Assembly: GCA_947467605.1 (NCBI GenBank)
Contig: CANIII010000008.1
Span: forward strand, 1 to 64,000
DNA: 64,000 bases
Source: Acidobacteriota bacterium
Lineage (GTDB): Bacteria; Acidobacteriota; Vicinamibacteria; Vicinamibacterales; SCN-69-37
Reading direction: 5' to 3'
The notes under the pieces: generated by a model
Database searches by the model: none
What the model was told of the DNA's origin: nothing
The model's input: only the letters and a program-made list of their open reading frames with translations
Shown here: piece by piece, positions 53,001 to 63,865 of the stretch
Layout: each line of letters opens with the position of its first letter
Position numbering within the stretch: position 1 is the stretch's first letter
Translations under genes and position numbers: made by a program

Positions 53001-53576
53001 ATAGATGTCGACGACGCCACCGCGAACGAAGAACTCACCGTGCTCGTCAACGGGATCCTCTGGAGAGAAGCCGGCGCGGGCGAGCTGCTCACCGAGGTCC
53101 CGCGGGGCAATCTCTCCTCCGGATCTCAACACAAGCCCGGTCGCGGCCAGGCGCTCTGGTGCACTCAATCGAGGTAGTAATGCACGGGCAGAAGCCACCA
53201 CGATGCGCGCGGTTCTCGTTGCGAGCGCGTGAAGCGCTCGGGCGCGAGCCGACGAGACTTCGAGATGTGGGGTGAGACCTCGGTATGGATCAACTTCCTG
53301 AGAGGGAAACGGCAGCACCTGTCGGTCCACAGCGTCATCGCTCAGCCCTTGTAGCGCGCCGAGAAAGAATCGCGTATCGGCAATGAACTGCTCGACGTCC
53401 ACATCTGCCGGCACGATGAGAAACACGGCGCCGTCTTGCGCCGCCATGGCCGCATGCAGGGCCGCCGCCTGTGGCGTGACTCCACTGATGGATGCCTGAG
53501 GCCGCGCGAGTCCACTGCTGGCGGCAGCGGTCTTCAGCAGTGACCGAAATGCGAGCGATGACGATGGGTGGAGCAC
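50052..53576 (-). CDS. mfd: Transcription-repair coupling factor Mfd
   Basis: A 1,174-residue motor that removes stalled RNA polymerase and recruits UvrA. From the N-terminus: a UvrB-like degenerate module, an RNA-polymerase interaction domain (GDLVVHVDNGIGRFVGL), a RecG-like helicase with GDVGYGKTEV (Walker A), LIVDEEQRFGVSHKE (DEEQ), TATPIPRTL and GRVGRADRRAYAYLL, and a TRCF domain near residues 1010-1090. Length and order are normal. It starts with a GTG 13 bases after rfaE2. Confidence 0.95.
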   Translation of the reverse strand: MLHPSSSLAFRSLLKTAAASSGLARPQASISGVTPQAAALHAAMAAQDGAVFLIVPADVDVEQFIADTRFFLGALQGLSDDAVDRQVLPFPSQEVDPYRGLTPHLEVSSARARALHALATRTARIVVASARALLPRLSAPERLAATGLVLRSGGEIAPRDLGEQLARAGFSPEDPVDEHGEFFVRGGVVDIYPTAEAQPVRLEFIGDIIDSLRRYDASTQRSLTALDQVTISPQRELLDDPAEPDNPLKFDRSSHIIDYVRLAGAQVLAFEREDIETRGRQLEEQWRASSDDAAVRGRLAPPLAELALEWEAISIWLQSARQLTALSLDDVSGAQVSCQPAPEFRGRIADWVADIRQARERSETTIFVAQTTGRAERTMELLADYDVRARAIGQSDDLYAAAVLVTTGRLSKGFRLPHSALQIFSESDLFEEERRVHERRKSASSTFLSDFRDLKVGDLVVHVDNGIGRFVGLKQIAMGGGGTETHEFMELRYSGEDKLFVPVERLDLVQKYTGGAAPALDRLGGTTWEKAKTRVKKAMRDMAEELLKLYAARKAAGGFAFSPDTHWQQEFNDAFEYDPTPDQQSAINDIMRDMESGIAMDRLLCGDVGYGKTEVAMRAAFKAVMDGKQVALLSPTTVLAFQHLRTLRERFTGFPVRIDMVSRFRTKQEQKEALVKLAAGQLDIIVGTHRLLSKDVIFKDLGLLIVDEEQRFGVSHKERIKQMRKRVDVLTMTATPIPRTLNMSLAGIRDMSVIETPPRDRLAIQTHVVKFDQEVIRKAITTELERGGQIYFVHNRVESIFSIANLISRLVPDVKLGIGHGQMGDEELERVMVDFVAKKFDILVATTIIENGLDIPNANTIIINRADRYGLSQLYQLRGRVGRADRRAYAYLLVPPTDALSPVARKRLAAIREFSDLGSGFRVAALDLEIRGAGNLLGGEQSGQIEAVGFDMYMKLLEETIKQLKGEDLDDDRRAIVNLRLDFRIDDDVIGDMNQRLSVYRRMAGARSMAELERLLEELRDRYGPPSPSILNLAEFARLRILADSIGLESVEREGKIVMLKFRPDAKLDPAWLFSAVKARGDLTLLPPAILKLDLNRPADPPETAPQAQLRSKKKPAQATASWWTTRAKSGEVTPGFSREVILAPGAIDPRLPGGLFERLGDVLTELSRGIKAS

Positions 53577-53589
53577 GATGTGTTGTCGG

Positions 53590-54072
53590 TTACTGGCCGT
53601 GAGGTGTGTGAATGGCGGTCACAATCGAAGTCGTCGACCAGCCTTGCTCGATCGGCATTCGGACCACGCGTCCACCGCGCGCCTCGACCGTGTCTCTGCC
53701 GACGATGGCGTCGGCGGCCCAGTCGGCGCCCTTGACCAGCACATCCGGTTGAATATGGCGAATGATGTCGGCTGGCGTGTCTTCGTCGAAGACCACGGCA
53801 GCGCTCACGCAATCGAGGGCGGCCAGGATCTCGGCGCGCTCCAGCTCCGGCGTGATCGGCCGGGACGGTCCTTTGATCGCGCGTACGGATCGGTCGGAAT
53901 TGACGCCAACGATCAACGCGTCACCTTCCGCACGGGCCGCCTGCAAGTAGCGGACATGGCCAGGATGCAGCAGGTCGAACACGCCGTTGGTAAAGACCAC
54001 GTGCTTCCCTTCGGCGCGCAGCGACTCGGCGAGCGCAGCCGCGGCGTCAAGCGAGAGCACCCGGGAGGTCAT
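53590..54072 (-). CDS. rfaE2: D-glycero-beta-D-manno-heptose 1-phosphate adenylyltransferase
   Basis: A 160-residue nucleotidyltransferase corresponding to the C-terminal half of HldE. FTNGVFDLLHPGHVRYL contains the HxGH motif, and VGVNSDRSVR and DVLVKGADW are typical. It makes ADP-heptose for the LPS core from heptose 1-phosphate and ATP; the kinase half is a separate protein elsewhere. The start overlaps the Wzt stop by 4 bases (ATGA), tying heptose activation to O-antigen export. Confidence 0.9.
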   Translation of the reverse strand: MTSRVLSLDAAAALAESLRAEGKHVVFTNGVFDLLHPGHVRYLQAARAEGDALIVGVNSDRSVRAIKGPSRPITPELERAEILAALDCVSAAVVFDEDTPADIIRHIQPDVLVKGADWAADAIVGRDTVEARGGRVVRMPIEQGWSTTSIVTAIHTPHGQ

Positions 54073-55445
54073 TCGTCCGTCCGTGTGAGCTTGACCGTTG
54101 GCGAGAATTCCCAGTGGTGCTTGGGTCGATAGATGCCGGCGTCCTTCGTGCGCGACTTTACTCGGAAGGTATAGAGCAACCGATGGTAGTCGTAAGGCGC
54201 GCCATCTTTTTTGTGCACAGCGACGTCGAGCTTGTACGTGCCTTCGACGAGGTCGAGGGATTCAATCACAAAGCGCACGATGCCTTCGCCTGAGAGTTCT
54301 CCGGCGACGTATTTCTCGATATCGGTATTTGTGCCGTAGACGCACGTGCCTTCGGTATTGAACATCGCGACGCCAAAGACGAAGTCGTCGTGGGGCCGAT
54401 CGGCTTTTAGACCGATCTCGATCGCGACCTCATCGCCGGTATGAAACACATGGCCGACTTCGCCACTGGCGCTGCGCAGCGTGACACCCGTGATCGCGAC
54501 GCCGCCGGATCCCCACCGGCCCTCGTCGGCCTTGAACATGTTCTTGGGTTCCGCCTCCGCTCGAACGTCGGCTTCGCCGGCTGGCTCCGGCGAGACAGGC
54601 CCGTGTTCAACAGACCCGTCGGCTCGAACGGGTTCAGCGACGGCGACTTCTTCCTGGGTCTTGGCGTCTTCCTTGGCGAGGTAGCCTTCTTCAGCCGACT
54701 CGACGTCGATCAGGTAGGCACCGATGACCCGCTTGGGATCGCCCTGCGCCAACTTCTTGCCATGGTCGAGCCAGACCGCATCGTCGCAGAACCGTTCAAC
54801 CAGACCGAGCGAATGGGTGACCAGCAGGATCGTCTTGCCGCGGCGCTTGAACTCGGCGAATTTGTCGAGGCACTTGTGGGTAAATCCTTCATCACCAACC
54901 GCGAGTACTTCGTCGACCAGCAGCACTTCGGGATCGACGTGGATCGCCACGGCGAAGCCAAGCCGCATGTACATACCGGAGGAGTAGGTCTTGACTGGCG
55001 CGTCGATGAACTCTTTCATCTCGGCAAACTCCACGATCGCGTCGAAGCGCTCCTGAATCTCGCGCTTCGTCAGGCCGAGCATGATGCCATTGATGAAAAC
55101 GTTCTCGCGGCCGGAAATCTCCGGATGGAAGCCTGCGCCCAGTTCGATCAACGCGGAGATGCGTCCCTCGACATGCACGGTGCCGCTCGTCGGCTTGGTG
55201 ATGCCGGCGACCAGCTTCAGCGCGGTGCTCTTGCCGGATCCATTCCGACCGATGACGGCAAAAGTACTGCCTGTCGGCACGTCAAACGACACATCGTCGA
55301 GCGCCTGAAACGTCTCCCTGGGCTGAAGATCACGGAGAATGCTCCGTTGGAGAAACGCGCTCTTCAGCGTCGCAAATTGATGGCCGCCAAAGCGACGATA
55401 CACCTTGGAGACGTGGGTGAGCGAAATCGCTGGCGTCGCGGCCAT
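54069..55445 (-). CDS. wzt: O-antigen ABC transporter ATPase, Wzt type
   Basis: A 458-residue ABC protein. The N-terminal ATPase has the Walker A GRNGSGKST, the signature YSSGMYMRLGFAV and the Walker B VLLVDEVLAVGDEGF. From about residue 250 a charged linker leads to a C-terminal beta-sandwich of Wzt type (about 320-458), which recognises the glycan end in exporters with a terminator residue. It drives polysaccharide export across the inner membrane with the adjoining permease. It shares a base with the permease stop (TGATG). Confidence 0.9.
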   Translation of the reverse strand: MAATPAISLTHVSKVYRRFGGHQFATLKSAFLQRSILRDLQPRETFQALDDVSFDVPTGSTFAVIGRNGSGKSTALKLVAGITKPTSGTVHVEGRISALIELGAGFHPEISGRENVFINGIMLGLTKREIQERFDAIVEFAEMKEFIDAPVKTYSSGMYMRLGFAVAIHVDPEVLLVDEVLAVGDEGFTHKCLDKFAEFKRRGKTILLVTHSLGLVERFCDDAVWLDHGKKLAQGDPKRVIGAYLIDVESAEEGYLAKEDAKTQEEVAVAEPVRADGSVEHGPVSPEPAGEADVRAEAEPKNMFKADEGRWGSGGVAITGVTLRSASGEVGHVFHTGDEVAIEIGLKADRPHDDFVFGVAMFNTEGTCVYGTNTDIEKYVAGELSGEGIVRFVIESLDLVEGTYKLDVAVHKKDGAPYDYHRLLYTFRVKSRTKDAGIYRPKHHWEFSPTVKLTRTDE

Positions 55446-56239
55446 CAGACCACCTCAGCGAACGAATCGCGCAAGCGGTCGAAGATCCAATAGGCGGCAA
55501 AGAAGAAGACGACCGAGAGGCCTCCGAGCAATAGCAGCCAAGGTCCGTGGCCGAACCGTCCCCCAAAGAACAGACTCTCCTGATACGACACGATCAGGTG
55601 ATAGACCGGATTCCAACGAAAGATGTGCTTGTACTGAACGACACCCTCACGAAAGTACGGATAGATGATCGGCGTGGCGAAGAACCAAAGAGTGAGCACG
55701 TTCGCCAGCAGATCGCGCAGGTCTCTGAAGTGCACAGTGAGCGCAGAGACAAGCAGCGCAAACGCAATCGTCAAGATCAACTGAACCAGTACGACGACGG
55801 GGAACCACACGAAATTGCTGAGAAGCGGAGTGTGGCCGTAATAGAGCATGAAGCCCGCCAGAATCGGCAAGCCGAAGGCGAAGTGCACCATGTTTGAGAA
55901 CACCGACACGATGGGCAGCACTTCAGCAGGGAACAACACCTTTTTGATGAGATTGCCGCCGGCAATCAGCGAAGCCGAAGACTCGAGCAACGAAGAGGAG
56001 AACCACGTCCACGGCAGGATGCCGCAAAACATGAACACAGCGTACGGCTGCGTCTTGACGTCGTCGCTCTTCATGATCGTCGCAAAGACAAAGCTATAGA
56101 TGCCGAGCAAGAGCAGTGGATTGACGAAGGACCAGAAGTATCCGAGGACAGAACCACGATACCTGGCTTTCAGGTCACGGACGACAAGCGTCTGGATGAG
56201 GCCGCGGTATCTGAAGAGTCGGCTGAAGTTATGCCACAT
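55445..56239 (-). CDS. wzm: ABC-2 polysaccharide export permease, Wzm type
   Basis: A 264-residue inner-membrane protein with six hydrophobic helices. VRDLKARYRGSVLGYFW is the typical cytoplasmic start of Wzm/TagG permeases, and a YHLIVSYQESLFFG segment lies near the C-terminus. The ATG at MWHNFSRL overlaps the PP2C stop by 11 bases and begins the family alignment; an upstream in-frame ATG (72 bases earlier) is inside the PP2C gene. Confidence 0.9.
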   Translation of the reverse strand: MWHNFSRLFRYRGLIQTLVVRDLKARYRGSVLGYFWSFVNPLLLLGIYSFVFATIMKSDDVKTQPYAVFMFCGILPWTWFSSSLLESSASLIAGGNLIKKVLFPAEVLPIVSVFSNMVHFAFGLPILAGFMLYYGHTPLLSNFVWFPVVVLVQLILTIAFALLVSALTVHFRDLRDLLANVLTLWFFATPIIYPYFREGVVQYKHIFRWNPVYHLIVSYQESLFFGGRFGHGPWLLLLGGLSVVFFFAAYWIFDRLRDSFAEVV

Positions 56240-57011
56240 CGTCGGCGTGTTCCACCTGAATGAGCACGACGGTGATGTTGTCGGGTCCACCGGCGTCATT
56301 GGCCGCATCAATCAACGTCTTGCAGATCTCGTCGAGCGGGCGCTCAGCAGCCAGCAGTCTGGCGATCTGGTCGTTGGGTACGACGGAGGACAAGCCATCC
56401 GAGCACAGAAGAATGCGGTCACCGGTCGAAAGAGCCAGCACCGTCAACTCCGGCTGCGGGTCATCGCCGCCGGTAATAGCGCGCGTCACCACGTTGCGCC
56501 AGGGATGACGACGCGCGTCCGCGTCGGTCATGAGGCCGGCGCGCACCTGCTCATTGACCCAGGAGTGATCCTCAGTGAGCCCAGTCAACACACCGCCGCG
56601 AAGTCGATAGGCACGACTATCGCCCACGTGCGCAGCGGTAGCACCTTCGGGATTCACAAGAATCGCGACGGCCGTCGTCGCCATTCCACGCAGATCATCG
56701 TTGTCGCCCATCGCTGCGGTCAGACGACGGTTCGCGAGTTGGAATGCGGCCCGCAGCCGATTGCCGTCAACGCTCAGGGTGGTGTCGTACGGAGATGGCC
56801 ACGTGGACGAGAGGTCGGCCTGGCGTGTGTCGTTGATAAATGACTCGATGGTTTCGACCGCGAGGCGCGACGCAACTTCACCGGCCGCGTGACCGCCCAT
56901 GCCGTCCGCAACCAGGTACAAGCCCAAGTCGGCACGGACACAGGAGGCGTCCTCGTTGCCCTCCCGTCGCAAACCGGGGTGGGTGGCAACGGCCGACGTG
57001 ACAGTGGTCAA
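56229..57011 (-). CDS. PP2C-family serine/threonine phosphatase
   Basis: A 260-residue PPM phosphatase of the PrpC/Stp1 type. GLRREGNED, YLVADGMGGHAAGE, HVGDSRAYRLR, LLCSDGLSS and GGPDNITVVLIQ supply the metal-binding aspartates. It reverses Ser/Thr phosphorylation, but no Ser/Thr kinase gene is in the window. The start is uncertain: a TTG 10 bases after the atpC stop, preceded by GGGTGA, fits the domain start; an upstream ATG would sit deep in atpC. Its placement between atp and wzm genes is unusual. Confidence 0.85.
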   Translation of the reverse strand: MTTVTSAVATHPGLRREGNEDASCVRADLGLYLVADGMGGHAAGEVASRLAVETIESFINDTRQADLSSTWPSPYDTTLSVDGNRLRAAFQLANRRLTAAMGDNDDLRGMATTAVAILVNPEGATAAHVGDSRAYRLRGGVLTGLTEDHSWVNEQVRAGLMTDADARRHPWRNVVTRAITGGDDPQPELTVLALSTGDRILLCSDGLSSVVPNDQIARLLAAERPLDEICKTLIDAANDAGGPDNITVVLIQVEHADDVA

Positions 57012-57021
57012 CGGATTCGTA

Positions 57022-57444
57022 TCACCCGCGCGTGCGACTCTGCCGCGCGATTTGCAGTCGTGAGATGGCGCGGAGCATCCCAATGCGGGCGCGCTCCATA
57101 TCGAGGTCGGCCGTGGGTTTGGCAAGGCGATCTTCGGCGCGACGCTTTGCGGCTTCCGCGCGCGTGATGTCGATGTCTTCTGCGCGTTCCGCGACCGAGG
57201 CGAGCACGCTCACACGATCACCCGTCACTTCGGCAAAACCGTCCGCAATGAAGGCATAGCGCTTCTCACCGCCCGTGCGGTACCAGACCGGGCCGGTCTT
57301 GAGTGCCGCGAGCAGTGGGGCATGGCCGGGCAGGACGGCGAAGAAGCCCTCCTCACCCGGGAGCTCCACTTCGTCAACGTCTTCGTGGGCAATCGCCCGT
57401 TCAGGCGTGACGAATTCGAGGCGGATCGACTTGGGGATCGCCAT
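57022..57444 (-). CDS. atpC: F1 ATP synthase epsilon subunit
   Basis: A 140-residue subunit of the central stalk, with LEFVTPERAIAHEDVDEVELPGEEG-type beta-sandwich (seen as FVTPER and LPGEEGFFAVLPGH) and a C-terminal helical hairpin rich in Arg and Ala. It starts with ATG directly after the atpD stop. Confidence 0.93.
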   Translation of the reverse strand: MAIPKSIRLEFVTPERAIAHEDVDEVELPGEEGFFAVLPGHAPLLAALKTGPVWYRTGGEKRYAFIADGFAEVTGDRVSVLASVAERAEDIDITRAEAAKRRAEDRLAKPTADLDMERARIGMLRAISRLQIARQSRTRG

Positions 57445-59780
<2,336 letters not shown>

Positions 59781-59783
59781 GGT

Positions 59784-61307
59784 CTAGGCCGCGGCCGCAC
59801 CTGCGGCGAACTGCTTGCCGAATTCCACCAACGCTGCGTTCAGTTGCGTCTTGATCTCGTCGTCGAGCGTCTTCTTGTCCGCAATGGACGCCAGAAGGCC
59901 CGTTTTGCGCGTCTCAAGGAAGCGGTACAGCTCCTCTTCGTACTGACGCAGCTTGTCTACCGCAACATCATCGAGGTACCCGTTGGTCGCGGCGTACACG
60001 ATGGCAACCTGTTTCTCGACAGAGAGCGGACGGTACTGCGGCTGCTTCAGAATTTCCGTGAGGCGCTTGCCACGATTGAGCTGACGCTGAGTGGCCTGAT
60101 CGAGATCTGAGCCAAACTGCGCGAAGGCGGCGAGTTCACGATACTGCGCGAGGTCGAGTCGGAGCGTGCCGGCGACCTGACGCATCGCCTTGATCTGCGC
60201 GGAACCACCGACGCGCGACACGGAGTTACCGACGTTGATGGCCGGACGCACGCCCTGGTTGAAGAGGTCGGCTTCCAGGAAGATCTGGCCGTCAGTGATC
60301 GAGATGACGTTCGTCGGGATGTACGCCGACAAGTCGCCGGCCTGCGTTTCGATGATCGGCAGCGCCGTCAGTGATCCACCGCCGAGTTCTTTCTTCACCT
60401 TTGCGGCTCTCTCCAGCAGGCGCGAGTGGAGATAGAAGACGTCGCCCGGGTACGCTTCGCGGCCTGGCGGGCGACGGAGCAGCAGCGAGATTTCTCGGTA
60501 CGACTGCGCATGCTTCGAAAGATCGTCATACACCACGAGCGCGTGACGGCCCGTGTCGCGGAAGAACTCACCAATTGTACAAGCCGAGTACGGGCTGATG
60601 TAGAGCAGCGGCGCTGGATCCGACGCGCCGGCGGCGACGACGATGGTGTATTCCATCGCGCCGGCTTCTTCGAGCGTGCGCACCACCTGCGCGATGGTCG
60701 ATTGCTTCTGACCGATCGCGTTGTAGATGCAGATGACACCGAGGCCCTTCTGATTGATGATCGTGTCGATCGCGACGGCTGTCTTGCCCGTCTGACGGTC
60801 GCCGATGATCAGTTCGCGCTGACCACGGCCAATCGGCACCATGCCGTCGATGGCCTTGAGTCCGGTCTGCAGCGGTTCCTTGACCGGCGAGCGGTCCGTG
60901 ACGCCGGGCGCGAGGCGCTCGATCGGCGAGAACTGCTTCGCGGCAATCGGGCCCTTGCCGTCGATCGGCTGGCCGAGCGAATTGACGACGCGTCCGAGCA
61001 TTTCGTCGCCGACAGGCACCGAGATGATGCGGCCGGTGCGCTTGACCGTGTCGCCTTCCTTGATCTGTGTCGAGCGGCCCAGCAACACCGCGCCAACGCT
61101 CTCTTCTTCGAGGTTCAGCGCGATGCCGTAGAGGCCATTCGGGAACTCGAGCATTTCGCCGGCCATGGCGCGTTCAACGCCGTGGATGCGCGCGATACCG
61201 TCGCCGACCGAGATGACGGTGCCGACTTCGGCCACGTCGACATCGACGGCGAAGTTGCCAATCTGGTCGCGGATGATCTTGGAAATCTCTTCAGCCTTGA
61301 TCTGCAT
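59784..61307 (-). CDS. atpA: F1 ATP synthase alpha subunit
   Basis: A 507-residue subunit with the P-loop [31 protein letters not shown], and a normal N-terminal beta-barrel and C-terminal helical domain. It binds nucleotide at the non-catalytic sites and forms the hexamer with the beta subunit. Confidence 0.96.
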   Translation of the reverse strand: MQIKAEEISKIIRDQIGNFAVDVDVAEVGTVISVGDGIARIHGVERAMAGEMLEFPNGLYGIALNLEEESVGAVLLGRSTQIKEGDTVKRTGRIISVPVGDEMLGRVVNSLGQPIDGKGPIAAKQFSPIERLAPGVTDRSPVKEPLQTGLKAIDGMVPIGRGQRELIIGDRQTGKTAVAIDTIINQKGLGVICIYNAIGQKQSTIAQVVRTLEEAGAMEYTIVVAAGASDPAPLLYISPYSACTIGEFFRDTGRHALVVYDDLSKHAQSYREISLLLRRPPGREAYPGDVFYLHSRLLERAAKVKKELGGGSLTALPIIETQAGDLSAYIPTNVISITDGQIFLEADLFNQGVRPAINVGNSVSRVGGSAQIKAMRQVAGTLRLDLAQYRELAAFAQFGSDLDQATQRQLNRGKRLTEILKQPQYRPLSVEKQVAIVYAATNGYLDDVAVDKLRQYEEELYRFLETRKTGLLASIADKKTLDDEIKTQLNAALVEFGKQFAAGAAAA

Positions 61308-61322
61308 CTGTTTCCCTGGGCT

Positions 61323-61874
61323 CTACTTGTTCTGAGCGTTAATGAGCTGCGTTTTCATGATCTCAAGCTGGCGCGTGACGCTGCCATCAAACACGGTGCT
61401 GCCGACACGCGCGATGACGCCGCCGATGATGGCCGGATCCACGCGTGCGTCGATCTTGACGGTGCCGCCGGTGGAGCGGCCGAGGGCGGCGGCAAGCGCC
61501 GCGGACCGCTCACTTGACAGCGGGACAGCGGTCGTCACCTGCGCCTGAAGGATGTTGCGCTCTTGCATGACGCGTGTTTCGAATGCAGAGGCGACGCTGG
61601 CGATGAGGCTGAGTCGGTCGCGGTCTCCCATGACACCCAGCAACCGAGCCACTTCTGGCGAGACGCCGAGTTGTGTCGCCACCGTTTCCGCCAACACGCG
61701 CTTCTTGGCCGCGGGCACGGCCGGGGAGCCAAACACCTTCTGGAGTTCAGCCGACTGTGCAACGAGCGACGCGAGCGACTGCAGGCCCGCGAAGGCCGCA
61801 TCGATCGAGCCATTCTTCTTGGTCACATCAAACAATGCACCGGCGTAGCGCCGCGCGACGGACTGCAGGGTCAT
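61323..61874 (-). CDS. atpH: F1 ATP synthase delta subunit
   Basis: A 183-residue OSCP-type stator subunit. VARRYAGALFDVTKK at the N-terminus, and the C-terminal KIDARVDPAIIGGVIARVGSTVFDGSV strand region, seen as VDPAIIGGV, match the family. It overlaps atpF by 4 bases (ATGA). Confidence 0.92.
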   Translation of the reverse strand: MTLQSVARRYAGALFDVTKKNGSIDAAFAGLQSLASLVAQSAELQKVFGSPAVPAAKKRVLAETVATQLGVSPEVARLLGVMGDRDRLSLIASVASAFETRVMQERNILQAQVTTAVPLSSERSAALAAALGRSTGGTVKIDARVDPAIIGGVIARVGSTVFDGSVTRQLEIMKTQLINAQNK

Positions 61875-62455
61875 GCTCGCACCGCCGGAGTGGACGACGC
61901 GTAACGATCGATGAGTCGCGCCTGATCGTCTGGGGTGATGTCTTCTTGAATGCGTGTGCGCGCGAGTGAGATCGACAGCTCGACACCGTGCTCAACTAAT
62001 GTGCGCCGTGCCAGACGCGATTGCAGTTCAATTTCTCGCCGCGTCTGATCGATCAGCCGCTGCCGTTCATGCGCGGTGGCTTCGGCGAGGCGGACTTTTT
62101 CAGTGGCCAATTCCTCTTCGCCGCGACGTTTCATATCTGCGAGTTCACCCGGGAGCACCGACAGGCGCTGCCGCACTGCGGCGAGCTGCTGCTCAGCCTC
62201 GGCGCGAAGCGTCTTCGAGTCCACCAGATCCTTGCGAATCGTCGTTGAGCGGGTGCGAAGGTAGTCGGCAATCGGGCTGCGGCCAAAATAGACGACGACC
62301 GACGCGAGAATCGCGAAGTTGATGAACTTGGCAATGGCCGGCGCCCAGCCCGGGTCGGCCGCGGCCTCTTCGGACGCGAGCAAGGGGGTGGCCGCAAGCA
62401 GCATCAGCGCGAGGGCGCAGAGGAGGCGGGTTCGGTGCGTCAGGACCATAGTCAC
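61871..62455 (-). CDS. atpF: F0 ATP synthase subunit b
   Basis: A 194-residue stator protein. A signal-like hydrophobic stretch (LLCALALMLLAATPLLA) precedes the membrane helix KFINFAILASVVVYFG, then a long charged coiled coil. The extra N-terminal stretch, also seen in delta-proteobacterial and acidobacterial b subunits, may be cleaved. It starts at a GTG at 62455; an ATG two codons in is an alternative. Confidence 0.88.
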   Translation of the reverse strand: MTMVLTHRTRLLCALALMLLAATPLLASEEAAADPGWAPAIAKFINFAILASVVVYFGRSPIADYLRTRSTTIRKDLVDSKTLRAEAEQQLAAVRQRLSVLPGELADMKRRGEEELATEKVRLAEATAHERQRLIDQTRREIELQSRLARRTLVEHGVELSISLARTRIQEDITPDDQARLIDRYASSTPAVRA

Positions 62456-62475
62456 AGTGTGATCAGCGGGCCGCG

Positions 62476-62901
62476 TTACGAGACGCGACGTCCAAGAATT
62501 TGTGAAGCGGCCTCAGCCGCCAGAGCGTCAGCGTCCTTGTCGAGACGAGCTCGAGCCTCGGCGACATCGGCGGCTAGATCAGCACGCGCCTTGGCGAGTG
62601 TCGCCTCGGCTTCCTTGCGCGTGGCATCGACGAGTGCAGCGCGATCCTCAAGAGCGGCACGACGCATCTCGTCCATCTGTCGATAGACATCTGCACGCGC
62701 CGTCGCCGTCTGGCGATCAAACTCGTCCGTGGCGCGACGCGCTTCGGCCGCGGCCTGATCAGCGAGAGCCTTGGCAGAACCGACTGCATCCTCGCGCTGC
62801 TTGATGATGGCCAGCAGCGGCCGGAAGAACAGGCGGTCGAGGATCAGCGTCAGGAGCAGAACAAAGAAAACGACCCAAAAGACCGAGAGATCCGGTAGCA
62901 A
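62476..62901 (-). CDS. F0 ATP synthase subunit b'
   Basis: A 141-residue b-type stator subunit without a signal peptide: one membrane helix (WVVFFVLLLTLILDRLFFRPL) and a coiled coil rich in Ala, Arg and Glu. With the longer subunit b it would form a b/b' heterodimer. The start is a TTG, supported by GGAGG 9 bases upstream. Confidence 0.85.
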   Translation of the reverse strand: MLPDLSVFWVVFFVLLLTLILDRLFFRPLLAIIKQREDAVGSAKALADQAAAEARRATDEFDRQTATARADVYRQMDEMRRAALEDRAALVDATRKEAEATLAKARADLAADVAEARARLDKDADALAAEAASQILGRRVS

Positions 62902-62936
62902 GAGAACGCGCCTCCGCGCACGAGAGAAACATTAAT

Positions 62937-62942
62937 TTATAC
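62937..62942 (-). promoter_or_regulatory. Probable -10 of the atp operon
   Basis: TATAAA on the minus strand lies 36 bases before the b' TTG, in an AT-rich patch between parB and the atp genes. It would give a leader of about 29 bases holding the GGAGG site. No good -35 was identified. Confidence 0.35.
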
Positions 62943-62961
62943 CATGTGAAGCGACTAAAAA

Positions 62962-63855
62962 TCAGCCATCGGTCAGCTGTTCGTAGATCCGCTGCAGTTC
63001 GTCCTCGTTGACGAAGTCGATTTCAATCCGCCCCCCCTTGCCTTTTCGGTTGATTCGAACGCGGGTGCCAAGGGTCAAGCGCAGTTTTTCCTCGGCCGCA
63101 CGGGTGTTCGCATCGGGTCTTGGCACCTCCGCTGGGACCTTGGGCTCGTTTTCGCTGCGGACCAGCGCCTCGGTTTCCCGCACTGACAGACCGCGGGACA
63201 CGGTTTCACGCGACACTCGGCGCTGCGCGGCTTCGTCGGTCAGACCCAACAAGGCCCTGGCGTGACCCATCGCCAGGCTGCCGGCCGCAACGTCGTTACG
63301 AACTTCGACAGGTAACTTCAACAACCTCATATAGTTAGAGATGGTTGCCCGGTCCTTGCCCACGGCGATCGCCATCTGATCCTGAGACAAATGATGCTCA
63401 TCGGCGAGCCGCCGGTATGCCTGAGCTTCCTCAATTGGATTCAGGTTCTCGCGCTGGATGTTCTCGATCAGCGCAACTTCCAGGAGTTTTTCGTCGGGGA
63501 CGTCCCGGACGACGACTGGGACCTTGAGAAGTCCGGCGCGCTGGGCCGCCCGCCAGCGGCGTTCGCCGGCAATGATTTCGTATTGCTCAGCCCCGATACC
63601 TCCCGTCGTCTGCGCCGACCTTCGGATGACGATGGGCTGGATGACGCCGTTGGCGCGAATCGACTGCGCGAGTTCATCCAGTTTCAGTTCATCCATCGCC
63701 GTCCGGGGCTGGCGGGGATTGGGAATGATCCGGTCGATATCGAGTTCAACCGGAGACCGGTTGGGCTCGGCTGCTGCTTGGCGCTGGGGCGCCGGTGAAT
63801 TATCCGGAATGAGCGCGCTCAGTCCGCGGCCAAGCGCTGGTCGTTTTTCTGCCAT
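62962..63855 (-). CDS. parB: ParB/Spo0J chromosome partition protein
   Basis: A 297-residue CTP-dependent DNA clamp that loads at parS sites for chromosome segregation. LGRGLSALIPD is the ParA-stimulating N-terminus, GERRWRAAQRAGL (box II) and IENIQRENLNPIEEAQAY the ParB/Srx fold, and LSQDQMAIAVGKDRATISNYMRLLKLP the HTH. The ATG at MAEKRPALGRG is preferred over one 132 bases upstream, which lies within parA. A parS-like sequence occurs inside the gene at 63202-63217. Confidence 0.93.
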   Translation of the reverse strand: MAEKRPALGRGLSALIPDNSPAPQRQAAAEPNRSPVELDIDRIIPNPRQPRTAMDELKLDELAQSIRANGVIQPIVIRRSAQTTGGIGAEQYEIIAGERRWRAAQRAGLLKVPVVVRDVPDEKLLEVALIENIQRENLNPIEEAQAYRRLADEHHLSQDQMAIAVGKDRATISNYMRLLKLPVEVRNDVAAGSLAMGHARALLGLTDEAAQRRVSRETVSRGLSVRETEALVRSENEPKVPAEVPRPDANTRAAEEKLRLTLGTRVRINRKGKGGRIEIDFVNEDELQRIYEQLTDG

Positions 63856-63865
63856 GCGTTCTCTC

